Part shown: one piece after another, positions 26,098 through 36,449 of the stretch
How the letters are laid out: every line of letters begins with the position of its first letter
How positions within the stretch are numbered: position 1 is the first letter of the stretch
DNA from: Nageia nagi
Taxonomy: Eukaryota; Pinophyta
Assembly (NCBI GenBank): GCA_050084985.1
Contig: JBITNC010000001.1
Coordinates: 190,650,001-190,714,000, forward strand
DNA length: 64,000 nucleotides
Direction: 5' to 3'
The notes under the pieces: generated by a model
The model's input: only the letters and a program-made list of their open reading frames with translations
What the model was told of the DNA's origin: nothing
The model's database searches: none
Position numbers and translations under genes: made by a program

Positions 26098-26155
26098 AAT
26101 ACCATTTCATACTCTAATTGGTCATATGTTTTTCGACTGATAGTGTGCATGACAT
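26098..26155 (-). pseudogene. PF03004-type transposase gene, 'SRKTYDQLEYEM' exon
   Basis: The minus strand encodes MHTISRKTYDQLEYEM, which fits the family's 'H--GRKSFA-LR-EL' motif. It is followed by GTATTA, a possible 5' splice site about 40 bases before the retrotransposon edge. This suggests that the element landed in the intron after this exon; the matching downstream exon is at 6128-6234. A short exon, so the confidence is moderate. Confidence 0.55.
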
Positions 26156-26254
26156 GTTCAGATCTATTTTTTTGTTCCTTTTACTAGTCATATGTAATGT
26201 AGAAGAGTAAATAGTATATTAACTCATTAGGGAGAGTAGGGTAACTTTAAAAAC

Positions 26255-26495
26255 TCACATGAGTATGAAAATGATATTAACTACCATCATAGAATGGCTA
26301 GTACTTCCTTCAAAGTCATTGTTGCTCCTGCTTTTCACAAAGGCTTCCCAATCTTGTATTGGCATATGAGATGGGGGGTTAGCAATTCTATCTTCATCAT
26401 TATCATATGTATCATAAAATATTTTCACCAATTTATATTTATTATCATGCCATAATTTGATAATGGTCAACATTTTCCATTTCTTTATGTTGTCT
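26255..26495 (-). pseudogene. PF03004-type transposase gene, middle exon
   Basis: Minus-strand open stretch with KWKMLTIIKLWHDNKYKL, FYDTYDNDEDRIANPPSH and MPIQDWEAFVKSRSNNDFEG. These match the Ptta/En/Spm plant transposase order 'KW---I---WR-HK--LK--Y', 'P--I----W--FV--R-S--F'. The next exon downstream on the minus strand (26098-26155) carries the following motif of the family, and the upstream exon (26636-27110) the preceding one. A GTGAGT that could be a 5' splice site follows the exon. The exon itself has no stop, but the gene is disabled by nonsense changes upstream and a frameshift downstream. Confidence 0.68.
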
Positions 26496-26635
26496 AGAAT
26501 ATTACACTTTTACTATATCAAACCATTATCTTATTAGATTGCAACATTTACATAAGTATTCAAAAATAGAAATTATGAAATATGTTTGCTATTAAGTTAC
26601 CATAACCATTTCCCAACACTTATTTTTAACATTTT

Positions 26636-27110
26636 TTAGGATTTCTTTCCAATATTTATAGGTGATAGGGATAATATCCCTCACTACTACCCCCAAGAAA
26701 GATGAGAAATGCTTGGCATTATCTCTAATGGGCTATCCAAATATATTGGTTTTGATATCCATATTATATGTGTTGCTCTCCTTAAGTGTTAATATCTTGG
26801 GACCTCTTATTTTATTATTTTCAAATCTTGAAGTATGTGATCATGTGGCATCAATATGTATATCAACATTTTCATCCTCATTGCATAAAGCATTATCACC
26901 CTCATTGCCCAAAGCATTGTCACCCTCATTGTGTAAAGTATTATCTCCCTCATTATGTAAAGCATTATCACCCTCCTTGTACAAAGCATCATCACCACCC
27001 ATAGCATTGTCAAACTGATTATCAAAATCATCATTAAACTCATTTCTAAAAGCATTATCATTTATAACATTCTCCCCATTAGATTCAGTAATGTTATGGC
27101 TTGCATCTTT
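26636..27110 (-). pseudogene. PF03004-type plant transposase gene, N-terminal exon with 8-residue repeats
   Basis: On the minus strand one frame runs for about 155 codons with only two stops. It starts with a Asn/Asp/Glu-rich region (NGENVINDNAFRNEFNDDF), then five tandem 8-residue repeats of the type NEGDNALH, then DENVDIHIDAT-stop-SHTSRFE, then IRGPKILTLK and KTNIFG-stop-PIRDNAKHFS, SFLGVVVRDIIPITYKYW. The last part matches the start of PF03004 ('RGPT-..-FN--GQPIG-N--KLSSFLG-L-R--IPI-YK-W'). The stops are TGA at an expected Arg and TAG at the expected Gln of 'GQPIG', both explained by one C-to-T change. The start codon is not certain. Plus-strand open frames over this stretch are shadows of the repeats. 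Confidence 0.72.
26871..26999 (-). repeat. 24-bp in-frame tandem repeat
   Basis: Five tandem 24-bp units ('AAAGCATTATCACCCTCATTG' type on the plus strand). Being a multiple of three, they code for repeated NEGDNALx octapeptides in the transposase N-terminus on the minus strand. Confidence 0.85.
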
Positions 27111-27249
27111 TTAAGCTTCTTCAATCATGTAACTCTATCATGTTTTAATGTTTTAAGTCACTAGGTTTTCATTTTTTATGCATGCTTCAATATCATTTGT
27201 ATTTTTCTTTTTAAGCTTTTATAGGCACCTTCAATCATGGTAATTTCCA

Positions 27250-29520
27250 ACTACTAGCACATACCAACATTTAAAAGAAAGCTTTTGCATTAAATCATTG
27301 TGAATACCTTGATAGGCATGTATGCAAAATGTAGAAGAATACATAAGCCTTGAGAATTATTTATCAAGATGCATGCAAAGATAATTTCATGGAATGTAGT
27401 TATCAAAATATATACATAAAATTTGTTTTCTAAAAAGGCTCTATAGACTTTTAAGTAGATGAAATTATCAGATGTAAAGTCAAACTCTATAAACTTTTCT
27501 AGCATGTGCCACCACGAGAGCTCTAGAAGAAGGGATGGTCATCCATAAAATAATACTTAAAAATGGTTTTACATAAAATATTATGGGTATGAATTCCCTA
27601 ATAGGAATGTATGCAAAATATGGAAGAATACACAAGACCTAAGAATTGTTTAACAAGATGCAAAGATAGTTTCATGAAATGCAATGATCATAGGATATGC
27701 AAAAAATTGGTTTTCTAAAAAGGCTCTAGATACTTTAAAGTAGATGCAATTGTTAGATTTAAATCCAAACTTTATAACCTTTTCCAACATTTTTCTAGCA
27801 TATGCCACCATAGGAGCTTTATAAGAAGGTATGGACATCCATCAAAGAATAGTTGAAAATTATTTTACATTGAATGTTGTGGTTGTGAAACCCTTGATAG
27901 GAATGTATGAAAAATATGGAAGAATATATATGACTTGAGAATTTTTTAACAAGATGTATACATAATTTCATGAAATGTAATGATTGCAAGTTATACACAA
28001 AATTAGTTTTCTTAAAATACTCTAGACACTTTTAAGTAGATGCAATTGTTAGATGTAGAGCCAAACTCTATAACCTTTGATAGTATTGTTTCATCATGTG
28101 TTACCATGGAATATCTAGAAGAAGGTATGGAAATACATAAAAGAGTAGTTGAAAATGGTTTTATATCAAATTTTATGGTTGTCAAAGCCCCAATAGGCAT
28201 GTATGCAAAATGTGAAAGAATACACAAGGTTTAAGAATTTTTTAACAAGATACAGAGATAGTTTCATGGAATGCAATGATTGCAAGATATGCATAATTTT
28301 AGTTTTCTAAAAAGCTTCTAAATAATTTTAAGCAGATATAATTGTTAGATGTAAAGCTAAATTATATAACCTTTACCAGAATTCTTTTAGCATGTACCAC
28401 CATGGGAGCTCTAGAAGAACGTATGGACATCCATCAAAGAGTAGTTGAAATTGGTTTTGCATTGAATGTTATGGTTGTGAAAGCCTTAATATGCATGTAT
28501 GAAAAATGTGGAAGAATACATAAAACCCAAGAATTGTTTAACAATATGCATATGAAGATATATCTTTTGTAATGCAATGAATTAGGTGTGTAAATATGTG
28601 TACTTGGTATTTCTAAATTAAAGATATTCTAATTCCAAATCACTGATCAAAGATATATTCTTTCTAGTACACATTATAAATAGATCAAAAACCTTACACT
28701 TTTTTGTACATTCATAATTTGAATCAATATCTTACTAGGAGGTCTTTAATATATCTAGATATGTACTATAAATTCAATGCCATGTACTATCTCACCTTGT
28801 CTCCTCTCATTTTGCCTCTACAAAATGCATGTTCTCTCCTTTGTCCCCTTTGCCAAACAAAATATGGAAGAATACATAAGGCTTGAGAATTCTTTAATAA
28901 TATGTATGATGTATAAATAGTTTTATGGAATGCAATGATCTTAATGATATGCACAAAATGGGTTTTCTAAAAAGGATCTATATACTTTTAAGCAAATGTA
29001 ATTATTAAATGTAAAACCAAACTTTGTAAACTTTGCCAACATTCTTCCAGAATGTTCCACCATGGGAGCTCTAGAATAAGGTATGGACATCCATCAAAGA
29101 GTAGTTAAAAATGGTTTTGCATTGAATTTTGTGGTTTTGAAAGCCTTATTAGGCATGTATGCAAAATGTGAAAGAATAAACAAGGCTTAAAAAATAATAA
29201 AACTAGATGCAAAGATAGTTTCATGGAATGTAATGATTGTAGGATATGCACAAAATTAGTTTTTTGAAAAGGATTGAGAAACTTTTAAAAACATATAATT
29301 GTTATATGTAAATCCAAACTCTGTAACCATTTCCAACATTCTTCCAACATATGCCACCATGGGATCTCTAGATGAAGGTATGGAAATCCATCAAAGAGTA
29401 GTTGAAAATGGTTTTGCATCAAATGTTGTGGTTGTAAAAGCCCTAATAGATATGTATGAAAAATATGAAAGAATACACAAGGCCCAATAATTATTTAACA
29501 AGATGCATGATGCAAACATA
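27250..29520 (+). pseudogene. Tandem PLS-type pentatricopeptide repeat (PPR) pseudogene
   Basis: PLS-class PPR proteins bind organelle RNA and guide editing. Here about eight units of ~297 bp (99 codons) follow each other. The 'MYAKCGRIHKA' site of each begins at 27317, 27607, 27903, 28199, 28495, 28859 (partial), 29155 and 29452. Each unit runs 'ELFNKM--..-VSWNAMIAGYA-NGF' (decayed), then LLDVxPNSxTF, ILxACxTMGALEEGMEIHQR, VVENGFASNVVVVKALI and again MYAKCGRIHKA, so the P, L and S motifs are all visible. All units carry stops or frameshifts; the longest open pieces are 60-76 codons. Neighbouring units are very alike, which suggests expansion by unequal exchange before decay. No start region or mitochondrial/plastid transit peptide is seen, so the 5' end is missing. 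Confidence 0.8.
28570..28858 (+). other. Foreign segment inside the PPR array
   Basis: After the unit at 28495 the expected 'WNAMIAGYA...' part is replaced by a scrap of the terminal 37-residue module ('GTGTACTTGGTATTTCTAAA') and about 250 bases unrelated to PPR. PPR sequence then resumes at 'AAATATGGAAGAATACATAA'. Either an insertion with deletion or a misaligned exchange. Confidence 0.6.
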
Positions 29521-29525
29521 TATTC

Positions 29526-29891
29526 ATGGAATGTAATGAATTGGGTGTGTGTATGTGTGTACTTGGTGCTTCTAAATTGATTATTATGGTTTATGCATCT
29601 TATCAAGAGGGAGATTTGAACTTCACTACCAAAATACCCATAAACCCTAAATTGGGTATGTGGATGTGTTTACTTGGTGCTTGTAAATCAAATGTTGTGG
29701 TTTGTATAGGATATCTTGAAGGATATTTGAAATTCACTACCAAAATACCCATAAACATTAAATTAAGTGTGTGGAAGTGTTTATTTGGTGCTTGTAAATT
29801 GAATGTTACAGTTCATGTAGGCTATCTTAAGGAAGCTTTGAACTTCACTACCAAAATACGCATAAACCTTAAATTGGTTGTCTACATGTGA
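29526..29891 (+). pseudogene. PPR terminal (E-motif-like) module in three in-frame copies
   Basis: An open stretch of about 120 codons made of three 111-bp units (starting 29541, 29652, 29763; a fourth, broken unit starts at 29874). Each 37-residue unit reads like LGxWMCLLGACKxNVVV--GYLEG-LNFTTKIPINPK. 'LG-W-CLLGACK' recalls the start of the E motif that follows the last PPR repeat in PLS proteins ('VW-ALLGAC-IHGN'). Because 111 is a multiple of three the frame is kept, which explains the open frame despite its pseudogene setting. Whether it was ever expressed in this form is unknown. Confidence 0.6.
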
Positions 29892-30340
29892 CAACTTGGT
29901 GCTTGTAAATAGCATCTTGTTGTTATGAGTATCTTGATACATAAGACCCAGGGTTTGTTTAATAAGATGCATAATGCAAACATATTTTTATAGTCTACAA
30001 TGATTGCATAATACAATAAAATGGATGTTTTAAAAATTAAAGTCATGTAGACACATGAAAAATATAAAAGAATAACACAAAAGCCAGAATTTGTTTAACA
30101 AGATACATGATGCAAATAAATTTTAAGAGTCTACAATGATTATGTGATACATAAAATGGGTTTTTTGAAAAATAAAGTCCCATATAAACACATGAAACAT
30201 ATGGAATATTAATGTAAGACTTAGGATTTGCTTAACAAGATGCATAATGAAAACATAGTTTTATGATCTAAAATGATTGCAAGATTCATAGGTTTTCTAA
30301 AAGAATGCATATAAATACAAAACACATATATTCATAATGT
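29892..30340 (+). repeat. Degenerate PPR-derived repeats
   Basis: Three to four diverged copies of a ~115-bp segment containing 'TTTGTTTAACAAGATGCATRATGCAAA' split by changes, near 29940, 30080 and 30230. They continue the PPR array but are too decayed to read as protein. Confidence 0.6.
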
Positions 30341-30465
30341 TGAAGAATACAAGCTTATGGATGAAGAATACAAGTTCACAAATTGAAATACCTACTACCA
30401 CCTTATCTTCTCATGTTCCCCCTCATGTCATCTTATCTCCTCTCTAGTATCGTCTCCTCTTCTCT

Positions 30466-30613
30466 TATAATCCCAAATTCCCCTCTCTTCCTCCAAGCCC
30501 CTAAACTTAAAACACTTGAAATAATAAGAACATTCCTCTCCTCTCGTATCCCAAATGTCCCTCCCTTCCTCCAACCCTCTCAACTCTAAAAACTCAAAAT
30601 AAAAAGAACATTC
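30466..30613 (+). repeat. Tandem duplication, ~75 bp unit
   Basis: Two adjacent copies share 'TCCCAAATTCCCCTCTCTTCC' type sequence and end in 'AATAAGAACATTCC' or 'AAAAAGAACATTCC'. Confidence 0.7.
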
Positions 30614-30648
30614 CAAGTGTGCATAAGCTCCCTATGTGCATCATTTTT

Positions 30649-30792
30649 CACTAAGGGGTGGGTTTTTATCACCTCATTAATATTTTTTACCCCTTAAAAA
30701 ATATGCTTAAAACAAAAATTGGTGTAGTTAGAAACTGGTACTTATAAACTACCTCAAATTACCTACCTCCAATGCCCTTTTTTGATTTAGTG
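30649..30792 (+). mobile_element. MITE-like repeat, copy 1 (144 bp)
   Basis: Starts CACTAAGGGG and ends in TTAGTG, giving short CACTAA inverted ends. The body ('TTTTTTACCCCTTAAAAAAT', 'AACTACCTCAAATTACCTAC') matches the reverse complement of 41861-42002. Similar length and ends in two places suggest a small non-autonomous DNA transposon, perhaps CACTA-type. Target duplications are not evident. Confidence 0.5.
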
Positions 30793-31029
30793 ATGGTGTA
30801 CATAGGAGGAAGAAGGGTATATTGATATACAAATTATTAGTTAGTATGATGCCTAGATTTATTATGTAGGTTTATGTTATTTCCCATGCCATCATAGCTA
30901 AGTAATTAGATTTTATTTGTTAATGAGACATTGATAGATCTCAATATTAGACTAGAATAAGAGATTAAGGTAGGATTTTGTCTCACTAAAGTAGAAAAGA
31001 ATTTATCAGCAAAAGTTGTATGAGTACTC
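30793..31029. other. Spacer before the second Tat pol relic
   Basis: AT-rich; possibly the decayed 5' part of the Tat pol that follows, but no domain can be read. Confidence 0.35.
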
Positions 31030-33676
31030 TAAGATGTTTTCTTATGACTATGATGACATACCTCATTCATATCATGAATTTTTCATGCATAGTTTGATTG
31101 TGAGAGATGATGCTAAACTAGTAGCTCAAAAGCCTAGGAAGATGCCTCCTAGGTATGTATAATTGATCAAGAAGAAGATTGATAAGTATTTTAAATCTAA
31201 TTGCATCACAACCATAGAGTATTCTCCTTAGATATCCAACATTGTACCTATAGTAAATCCCAATGGAGAAGTGATATCTTGTACATATTTTAGGAATATA
31301 AATAAAGCTTATCCCAAAGATAACTTTCCATTCCCTAACATACATATGACTATTGATTCTATGACTAGTCATGAGATTATATTTTTCATGGATGGATTTT
31401 TAAGATATAATAATATTAGAATAAACAAGGATTATTAATATAATATATCCCTTTTCACTCCATATGGGGCACATTTTGTTATGTGGTGATGCTTTTTGGT
31501 TTAAAGATTGCGAGAGAGGCATACCAAAGAGTTGTGGTATCTTTATTTCATGATCTAATTCAGACAATTATGGAAGTGCATGTGGATGATATTATAGCCA
31601 ATTCAGATAAAAGGGATAACCACATAGATGGTATAATGGATATTTTTTGAGATGTTTAGGAAGTATATGTTGAGGTTTAAACCTTCAAAGTGTGCATTTG
31701 GTACATATTCTGAAAAGTTACTTCGGTTCATTATCTAGAGGAGGGGAATAGAGATAGATCCTAAGAAAGTGAAATCCATAGAATAAATGTCTTCATAAAG
31801 GACATTAAAGTGTTTAAGGATTATTAATGAAAATATTAAATTGATAAGAACAATTATTGCCTAATTGAAAGATAGTTCACAACCCCTTTCTCTCATCTAT
31901 TATAGATATATGAAAAGTTCATATGCGATCAAAAATACCAAAAAATAGTTTGAATACTTAAAAAGGTATCTACTTAATGTACATGTTTTAACTCCTCTTA
32001 ATCATAGTATACCTTTATTTCTTAATATTTCAGCTGCTTTAGTAGCCTGAGGGTCAATGTTGGCATAGAAATATGATGAAGATAAGAAAAGACAAGTGTA
32101 TTACATTAGTAAAATATTATTTGATTATGAGATAAGTTATACACCAATTGAGAAGTTATTCTTTGCAATATTTTTCTCAATAAAATATTTAAGCAACTAT
32201 ATGTTAATAAATACTACATTTATTATAGATTAAATGGATCCACTAAAATATTGATATCAAAGACTTACCTTTAAGTAAGGGTTGCTAAATGGATGATGTT
32301 GCTTTAAGAGTTTAATCTTTTCCTTATGGCACAAAATTCCATAAATGCATAAATAATTATAAATATTATAGCACAACATCAAAGGATTGATTCATACATG
32401 ATATGGAATCATTTCTAAGTGAATATGCAAATAACACAAAATTAATTATGTACATTGATGCACCAGCAACATGCTAGTGTATAAATCAAGAAGAGTACCT
32501 TGAAGTTTTCATCAAATTATTAGAATTTGATGAATGGACATTATAATATAATGGTTCAAGGCAAGTATAAGAATTATGCTAGTTAATTCTCAAATATATA
32601 TCATTCCTATATCATATAGGTTAAGTTTTAAGTATACCAATAACATGGTTGAATATGAAGCTTTCAGGTTGTTATTCTTATAAAAGTGTAAAGAATCAAA
32701 ATACATGGAGACTCCAAATTGATTATGAAATAAGTGATATGTATAACATAAAATATGATATGTTAGTAATTTACAAAGAAATGGTGGCTAGTTTATTGTT
32801 GCATTTTGAAGAGTATGAGATAGATAAAATAACAAATGAGCAAATTTTATAGGTAGTGTGGCTTCATTATCTCCAATAAGAATTGAATATGAAGAGACAA
32901 TCCTCATAATCAAAAAATTGAGTAAGCATTATCATGATTTTCTTGTTGATATTTTTCTTGATGATTATTATTTTTTAGCTACTATATTTTCTATTTATCC
33001 ATGGTATGCAAAAATTTTGTATTACCTTAAGGAAGGGATAGTTCCAACTAGTTATTATGCAACAAAAGCTAGAATAAGGTTAAATAAGATGTCATCCAAA
33101 TATTATCCTTGGAAATTTTCTATATAGAAGTTCATTTGATGGTGCTTCATTAACATGCCTTCATCCAATTGAAACTAAGGTAGCCATAAAGCAAGCTCAT
33201 GAAGGTATGTATAAAGGATATTTAATGCTAAAATAATTTATTTGAAATTACTAAGATTAGGATACTATTAGCCTTCCATGAAAAATGATTTTATGGGCAT
33301 GTAATGAAGTATGATCAATAACAAAAGAATTTTAAGTTGCAACCATTCCCTTAGAATATATTGCATTCAATTATTTCCCCTTGGCTTTCTTTATATGGGC
33401 ACTTGATTTTGTGGGTAAGCTAACTACTATTTCAAGGAATGGAAATTGTTTATAATTCTAGCCATGAAATATTTCATAAAATGGGTAGAAGTTATTCCAT
33501 GGAAATATTCCAAGCATATTAAAATTATTAAGGTTCTTATTGAGAATATCATAACAAGATTTGGCATTCCATCCACTTTGATCATGGATACTAACTTTAG
33601 CAATAAATAGTTGAAGAAATTTTCTGAGGAGTTTCATATCAAGAAAAAATTCTCTAATCCTTATTATACTTAATTA
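31030..33676 (+). pseudogene. Second Tat-type Ty3/gypsy pol relic, truncated
   Basis: RT, RNase H, second RNase H and part of integrase in order. RT blocks: DDAKLVAQKPRKMPPRY, SNIVPIVNPNGEVISC, NINKAYPKDNFPFPNIH, FFMDGFLRYNNI, LFTPYGAHFVMW, VHVDDIIANSD (YVDD now HVDD). RNase H (31980-32230): HVLTPLNHSIPLFLNISAA, IEKLFFAIFFSIKYLSNYM. Second RNase H (32400-32900): VFIKLLEFDE, ITWLNMKLS for 'NMVEYEA', WRLQIDYEISDMYNIKYDML, then MASLSPIRIEYEETILI. Integrase (33150-33676): WALDFVGKLTTISRNG, LAMKYFIKWVEVIPW, FGIPSTLIMDTNFSN, FSNPYYT. It stops abruptly where a copia-like LTR begins. It differs enough from the 6278 element to be a different Tat family. Many stops and frame changes. Confidence 0.8.
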
Positions 33677-33677
33677 A

Positions 33678-34427
33678 ATGTTAGGATTCAATATATAAAA
33701 ATAAAATTTAGAAATTTCCTTACTCAAAACTAGAAGAAGAATTTAGTAAACAAGATCAACAAGAGAAGATACAAGCATGTAACATGGTCCACCCAATGTA
33801 GGCTACATCCATGTAGAATATGTAGTCCTTTATTCCAATCAGTCAAAGTCCACTAAGATATACAACCAAAAATAACACCAATATAAATTTCTCTTTGGTA
33901 ACAAAAATAATCCTCACTACAAACTCAATATATCTCTCAATGAATTACCTCCTCTCTTACTTCTCATCCCTATGCAAATCTCTACTCCAATTCTCTCTTG
34001 CAACTCACTTGTTACAATGAATCTTATAACATATTTATAAAGATTAATTCAATCTTAAATATAGACAAAATTGAAGTAAAACATCATGAAATAAATTTTT
34101 CATCAATGAAAACATTAGTTCCTAAATTTATAACAAAGAAAAAGTGAATTTACAAGCCCAAAAATAGACTTGTATGCCTTTATTTTGTAATTAGCCATCA
34201 GCAAACATATCTTGTACCAGGATTGGCCACCACAGCGATAGATATAACTTTTACTTGTAACCTAATTGGTTATATGATTATGTCCAAATCCTAATTTTCT
34301 AAATTACTATGTTGATTACTCTCATGTCGATCAATTAGCCCTATAGATCATCCCTATGCATGTTGATTATAAAAATAGAGAGCTAAAATCCAAACTAAGC
34401 CAAATAATCAAGTTCAATTCCCAATAA
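33678..34427 (-). mobile_element. LTR of a minus-strand copia-like element
   Basis: Begins TGTTAGGATTC right where the Tat integrase is cut and ends CCCAATA (an old CCCAACA). Next to it, 34428-34442 reads TCTCCCACTTTGAGA, the reverse complement of a purine tract (AAAGTGGGAGA), so this would be the 3' LTR of a minus-strand element. Inside is 'CACCCAATGTAGGCTACATCC', typical of plant LTRs; a related sequence is in the insertion at 36450-37582. The family is uncertain since no coding domain is attached. Confidence 0.5.
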
Positions 34428-34442
34428 TCTCCCACTTTGAGA

Positions 34443-34538
34443 TTCATTATATTGCACCACCTACAACCTTGGATTTATGTATTCCCATCTTGACCTTTTA
34501 CTCCTTGAGATCAACCAAAATTAGGAGAACCCCTAATT
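34443..34538. other. Internal stub of the copia-like element
   Basis: A short piece interrupted at TAATT by the chromovirus; the same DNA resumes at 41279. No coding motif recognised. Confidence 0.4.
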
Positions 34539-34855
34539 TGTTATGAACCAAGTTCCCAAAATAGCATAAAATCACAAGAGAAAGAGCTCAATGCCTTGAA
34601 TAAGAGATAAAATTAGTAATAATAAGCCACTTCAAGGGGGAAACCTCCTTTACATCACATAAAATACACAACAATAGATAATACAAATGATAATACCTCC
34701 TTAGTATATATAGGAGTCCAAGGGTTGCCACTACAATGAAAGGACACTAGCCGACATAACAATAATAATGTAAGGGAATAACAATAACCATAGTGGGCTT
34801 CTATGAGACACATAATAATAATATATGGGATACATGAGTAGTATAGGACCTAACA
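34539..34855 (-). repeat. Chromovirus 3' LTR (left side)
   Basis: TGTTATGAACC...GGACCTAACA, 317 bp, direct repeat of 40953-41273. It lacks a CTC-type triplet present in the other copy near 'ATACCTCC'. Confidence 0.95.
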
Positions 34856-34870
34856 TGCCCCTCTCCTTCC
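34856..34870 (-). promoter_or_regulatory. Chromovirus polypurine tract
   Basis: The minus strand reads AAGGAGAGGGGCA directly before the 3' LTR, the expected plus-strand primer site. Confidence 0.85.
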
Positions 34871-34879
34871 AAAACAATG

Positions 34880-35437
34880 TTTTCCTCAACGTTTGAGTAG
34901 TTATGGATGTTTCTGTAGAAAATTCTTATCTTCCCATGTGGAATCTTTAGCAAGTAGGTTCTTCCACTTAATGAGATACTTTGAAATTGATTGATTTCTT
35001 AGCTTATGAATTCTTGATTCAGTGATTACTTCTGGCTCCAATATAATTTTCCCTTCCTTTTCGAGTTCTAGAAGTGTAGTTTGAATTGGGATCTTATCAC
35101 CAATAACCTTCTTTAAGCATGAAACATGAAAAACTAGGTGTACTCACGAAGAAGCTGGAAGCTCCAATTTGTATGCCATACTACCAGTCTTTTGCAACAC
35201 CTTATAAGGCCCATAGTACTTGTGAGATAGTTTGTTATCCTTCTTAGATTGCTTGAAGGACATCTACTTGTATGGTTGTAGATGTAAAAACACCCAATTG
35301 CCCACTTCAAAACTTCTTTCACTATGATGTTGATCTACTTATTGTTTCATTTGATTATGTGCCAAGGTCAGGTTATCCTTTAAGAGTTTGCGAACTTGTT
35401 GTTGATGCTCGATGTGATCTTTCACTGCTTGAACCTT
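34880..35437 (-). pseudogene. Chromovirus integrase C-terminus and chromodomain
   Basis: Minus-strand reading, partly in separate frames. Integrase tail: SFEVGNWVFLHLQPYKQ, then YYGPYKVLQKTGSMAYKLEL (the GPY/F module that helps target DNA) and LVFHVSCLKKVIGDKIP. Chromodomain: ESRIHKLRNQSISKYLIKWK, then LLAKDSTWEDKNFLQKHP, with the conserved 'YL-KW-...-STWED' signature that is thought to guide insertion to modified histones. A stop replaces Gln or Arg after 'ELPASS'. This tail continues straight from the 3' side of the deleted integrase at 35438. Confidence 0.85.
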
Positions 35438-35875
35438 TTATTTATCTCTTAGATATGATGTGATGGATGGTAGATGATATCCATAAAGTACTATAAATGG
35501 GGTCATTTTTGCTACGATATGAAAGGAAGTGTTATACCACCATTCTGCCAAAGATAACCACTTGACCCATTGTGTTTGTTGGTCTTTTGAAGATAGTCTT
35601 TGTTCTAAGAAGTATTTAAGACTATCATGTTCTATTTTGACCTTGAAGTGTCTTCCCATTAGATAGGGATGCCATTTCTTCAAGGCATGTAATATTGCCA
35701 TCATTTCCTTCTCATAAATAGGTTTATTTAAATTCTTTCCCTTTATTGGATGACTCTCAAAGGCAATGGGTCTTCCATTTTGCATTAAAATAGCACCAAT
35801 TCCATTTCCTGAGGCATCCCATTCCATGATAAAAAATTTTGTGAAATTTGTGTAGCTAATACAGGAGCTTTGCAC
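35438..35875 (-). pseudogene. RNase H joined in frame to the end of the integrase core (internal deletion)
   Basis: A 145-codon open stretch. Residues about 14-100 are RNase H of chromovirus type: IMEWDASGNGIGAILMQNGR, IAFESHPIKGKNLNKPIYEK, MMAILHALKKWHPYLMG. At SSKDQQTQWV, where RNase H normally goes on to 'KW--KLLGYDFEI', the protein instead reads KWLSLAEWWYNTSFH and TPFIVLYGYHLPSI, which is the last part of the integrase core. The end of RNase H, the zinc-binding domain and most of the DDE core, roughly 1 kb in the family, are missing without breaking the frame. The element could no longer integrate by itself. A shared Trp-Val/Lys-Trp stretch at the join suggests recombination at short homology. 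Confidence 0.88.
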
Positions 35876-36448
35876 ATTGCTTCTTTAAGATATTCAAAGG
35901 CCTTAGTTGCTTCTAGAGTCCAAGAAAATGCATCTTTCTTTAGTAATGTTGTTAGAGGTGTAGCGATTTGCCCATAATTCTTAACAAACTTGCGATAATA
36001 CCCCATCCACCCCAAAAATCCTCTAAGGTGCCTTAAGGTTATGGGAAGTCTCCATTCCTTGATGGCTTTAATTTTGTTAGGGTCTAGCTTAACACCCTCA
36101 TGAGACATGATATGACCCAAATATTCTACCTTTTGTACCCCAAAGAAACATTTGGATGGTTTTGCATACAATTTTTGTGCCTCCAATAGTTTGAGCACCC
36201 TGTCAACATGTTGAACATGATCTTCCCAAGACTTGTTGTAGATTAGCATATCATTAAACAATACTAACACAAATTTTCTAAGGAAGGGTTTGAAAATAGA
36301 ATTCATCAAACTTTGAAAGTGGAAGGTGTATTAGTAAGGCCAAAGGGCATGACCAAGAATTCATAATGACCTTCATGAGTTCTAAATGTTGTTTTCAGAA
36401 TGTTTTCTATCTTCATTCTAATTTGATGATATCCCGAGTGAAGATGAT
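35785..36448 (-). pseudogene. Chromovirus reverse transcriptase, C-terminal part
   Basis: Runs from [13 protein letters not shown] near the insertion, through FVMPFGLT-like sequence, [78 protein letters not shown] and LRHLRGFLGWMGYYRKFVKN to the RNase H connector. The catalytic 'FDD' of this lineage is FND, an Asp-to-Asn change, so RT should be inactive. The upstream RT half is at 37583-38180, separated by a 1.13-kb insertion. A frameshift near 35800-35875 separates this stretch from RNase H. Confidence 0.92.
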
Positions 36449-36449
36449 C

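Noticed and set aside
26662-27061. Plus-strand frames with His/Pro or Ser/Leu/Pro repeats and a Met/Leu/Ile-rich minus-strand frame
   Set aside because: Other frames of the 24-bp repeat; the transposase reading on the minus strand explains the region better.
27290-28227. Minus-strand open frames in the PPR region
   Set aside because: Regularly spaced because the plus-strand PPR units repeat; the plus strand carries the real motifs.
31030-33676. Endogenous pararetrovirus as source of the RT
   Set aside because: Second RNase H and integrase follow RT, which fits Tat-type Ty3/gypsy; no movement or coat protein signal.
35272-35463. Plus-strand frames over the chromovirus (also 36815-37012, 38055-38282, 38324-38533, 38987-39190)
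   Set aside because: Opposite-strand shadows of gag-pol or frames in the LTR-like insertion; no domain of their own.
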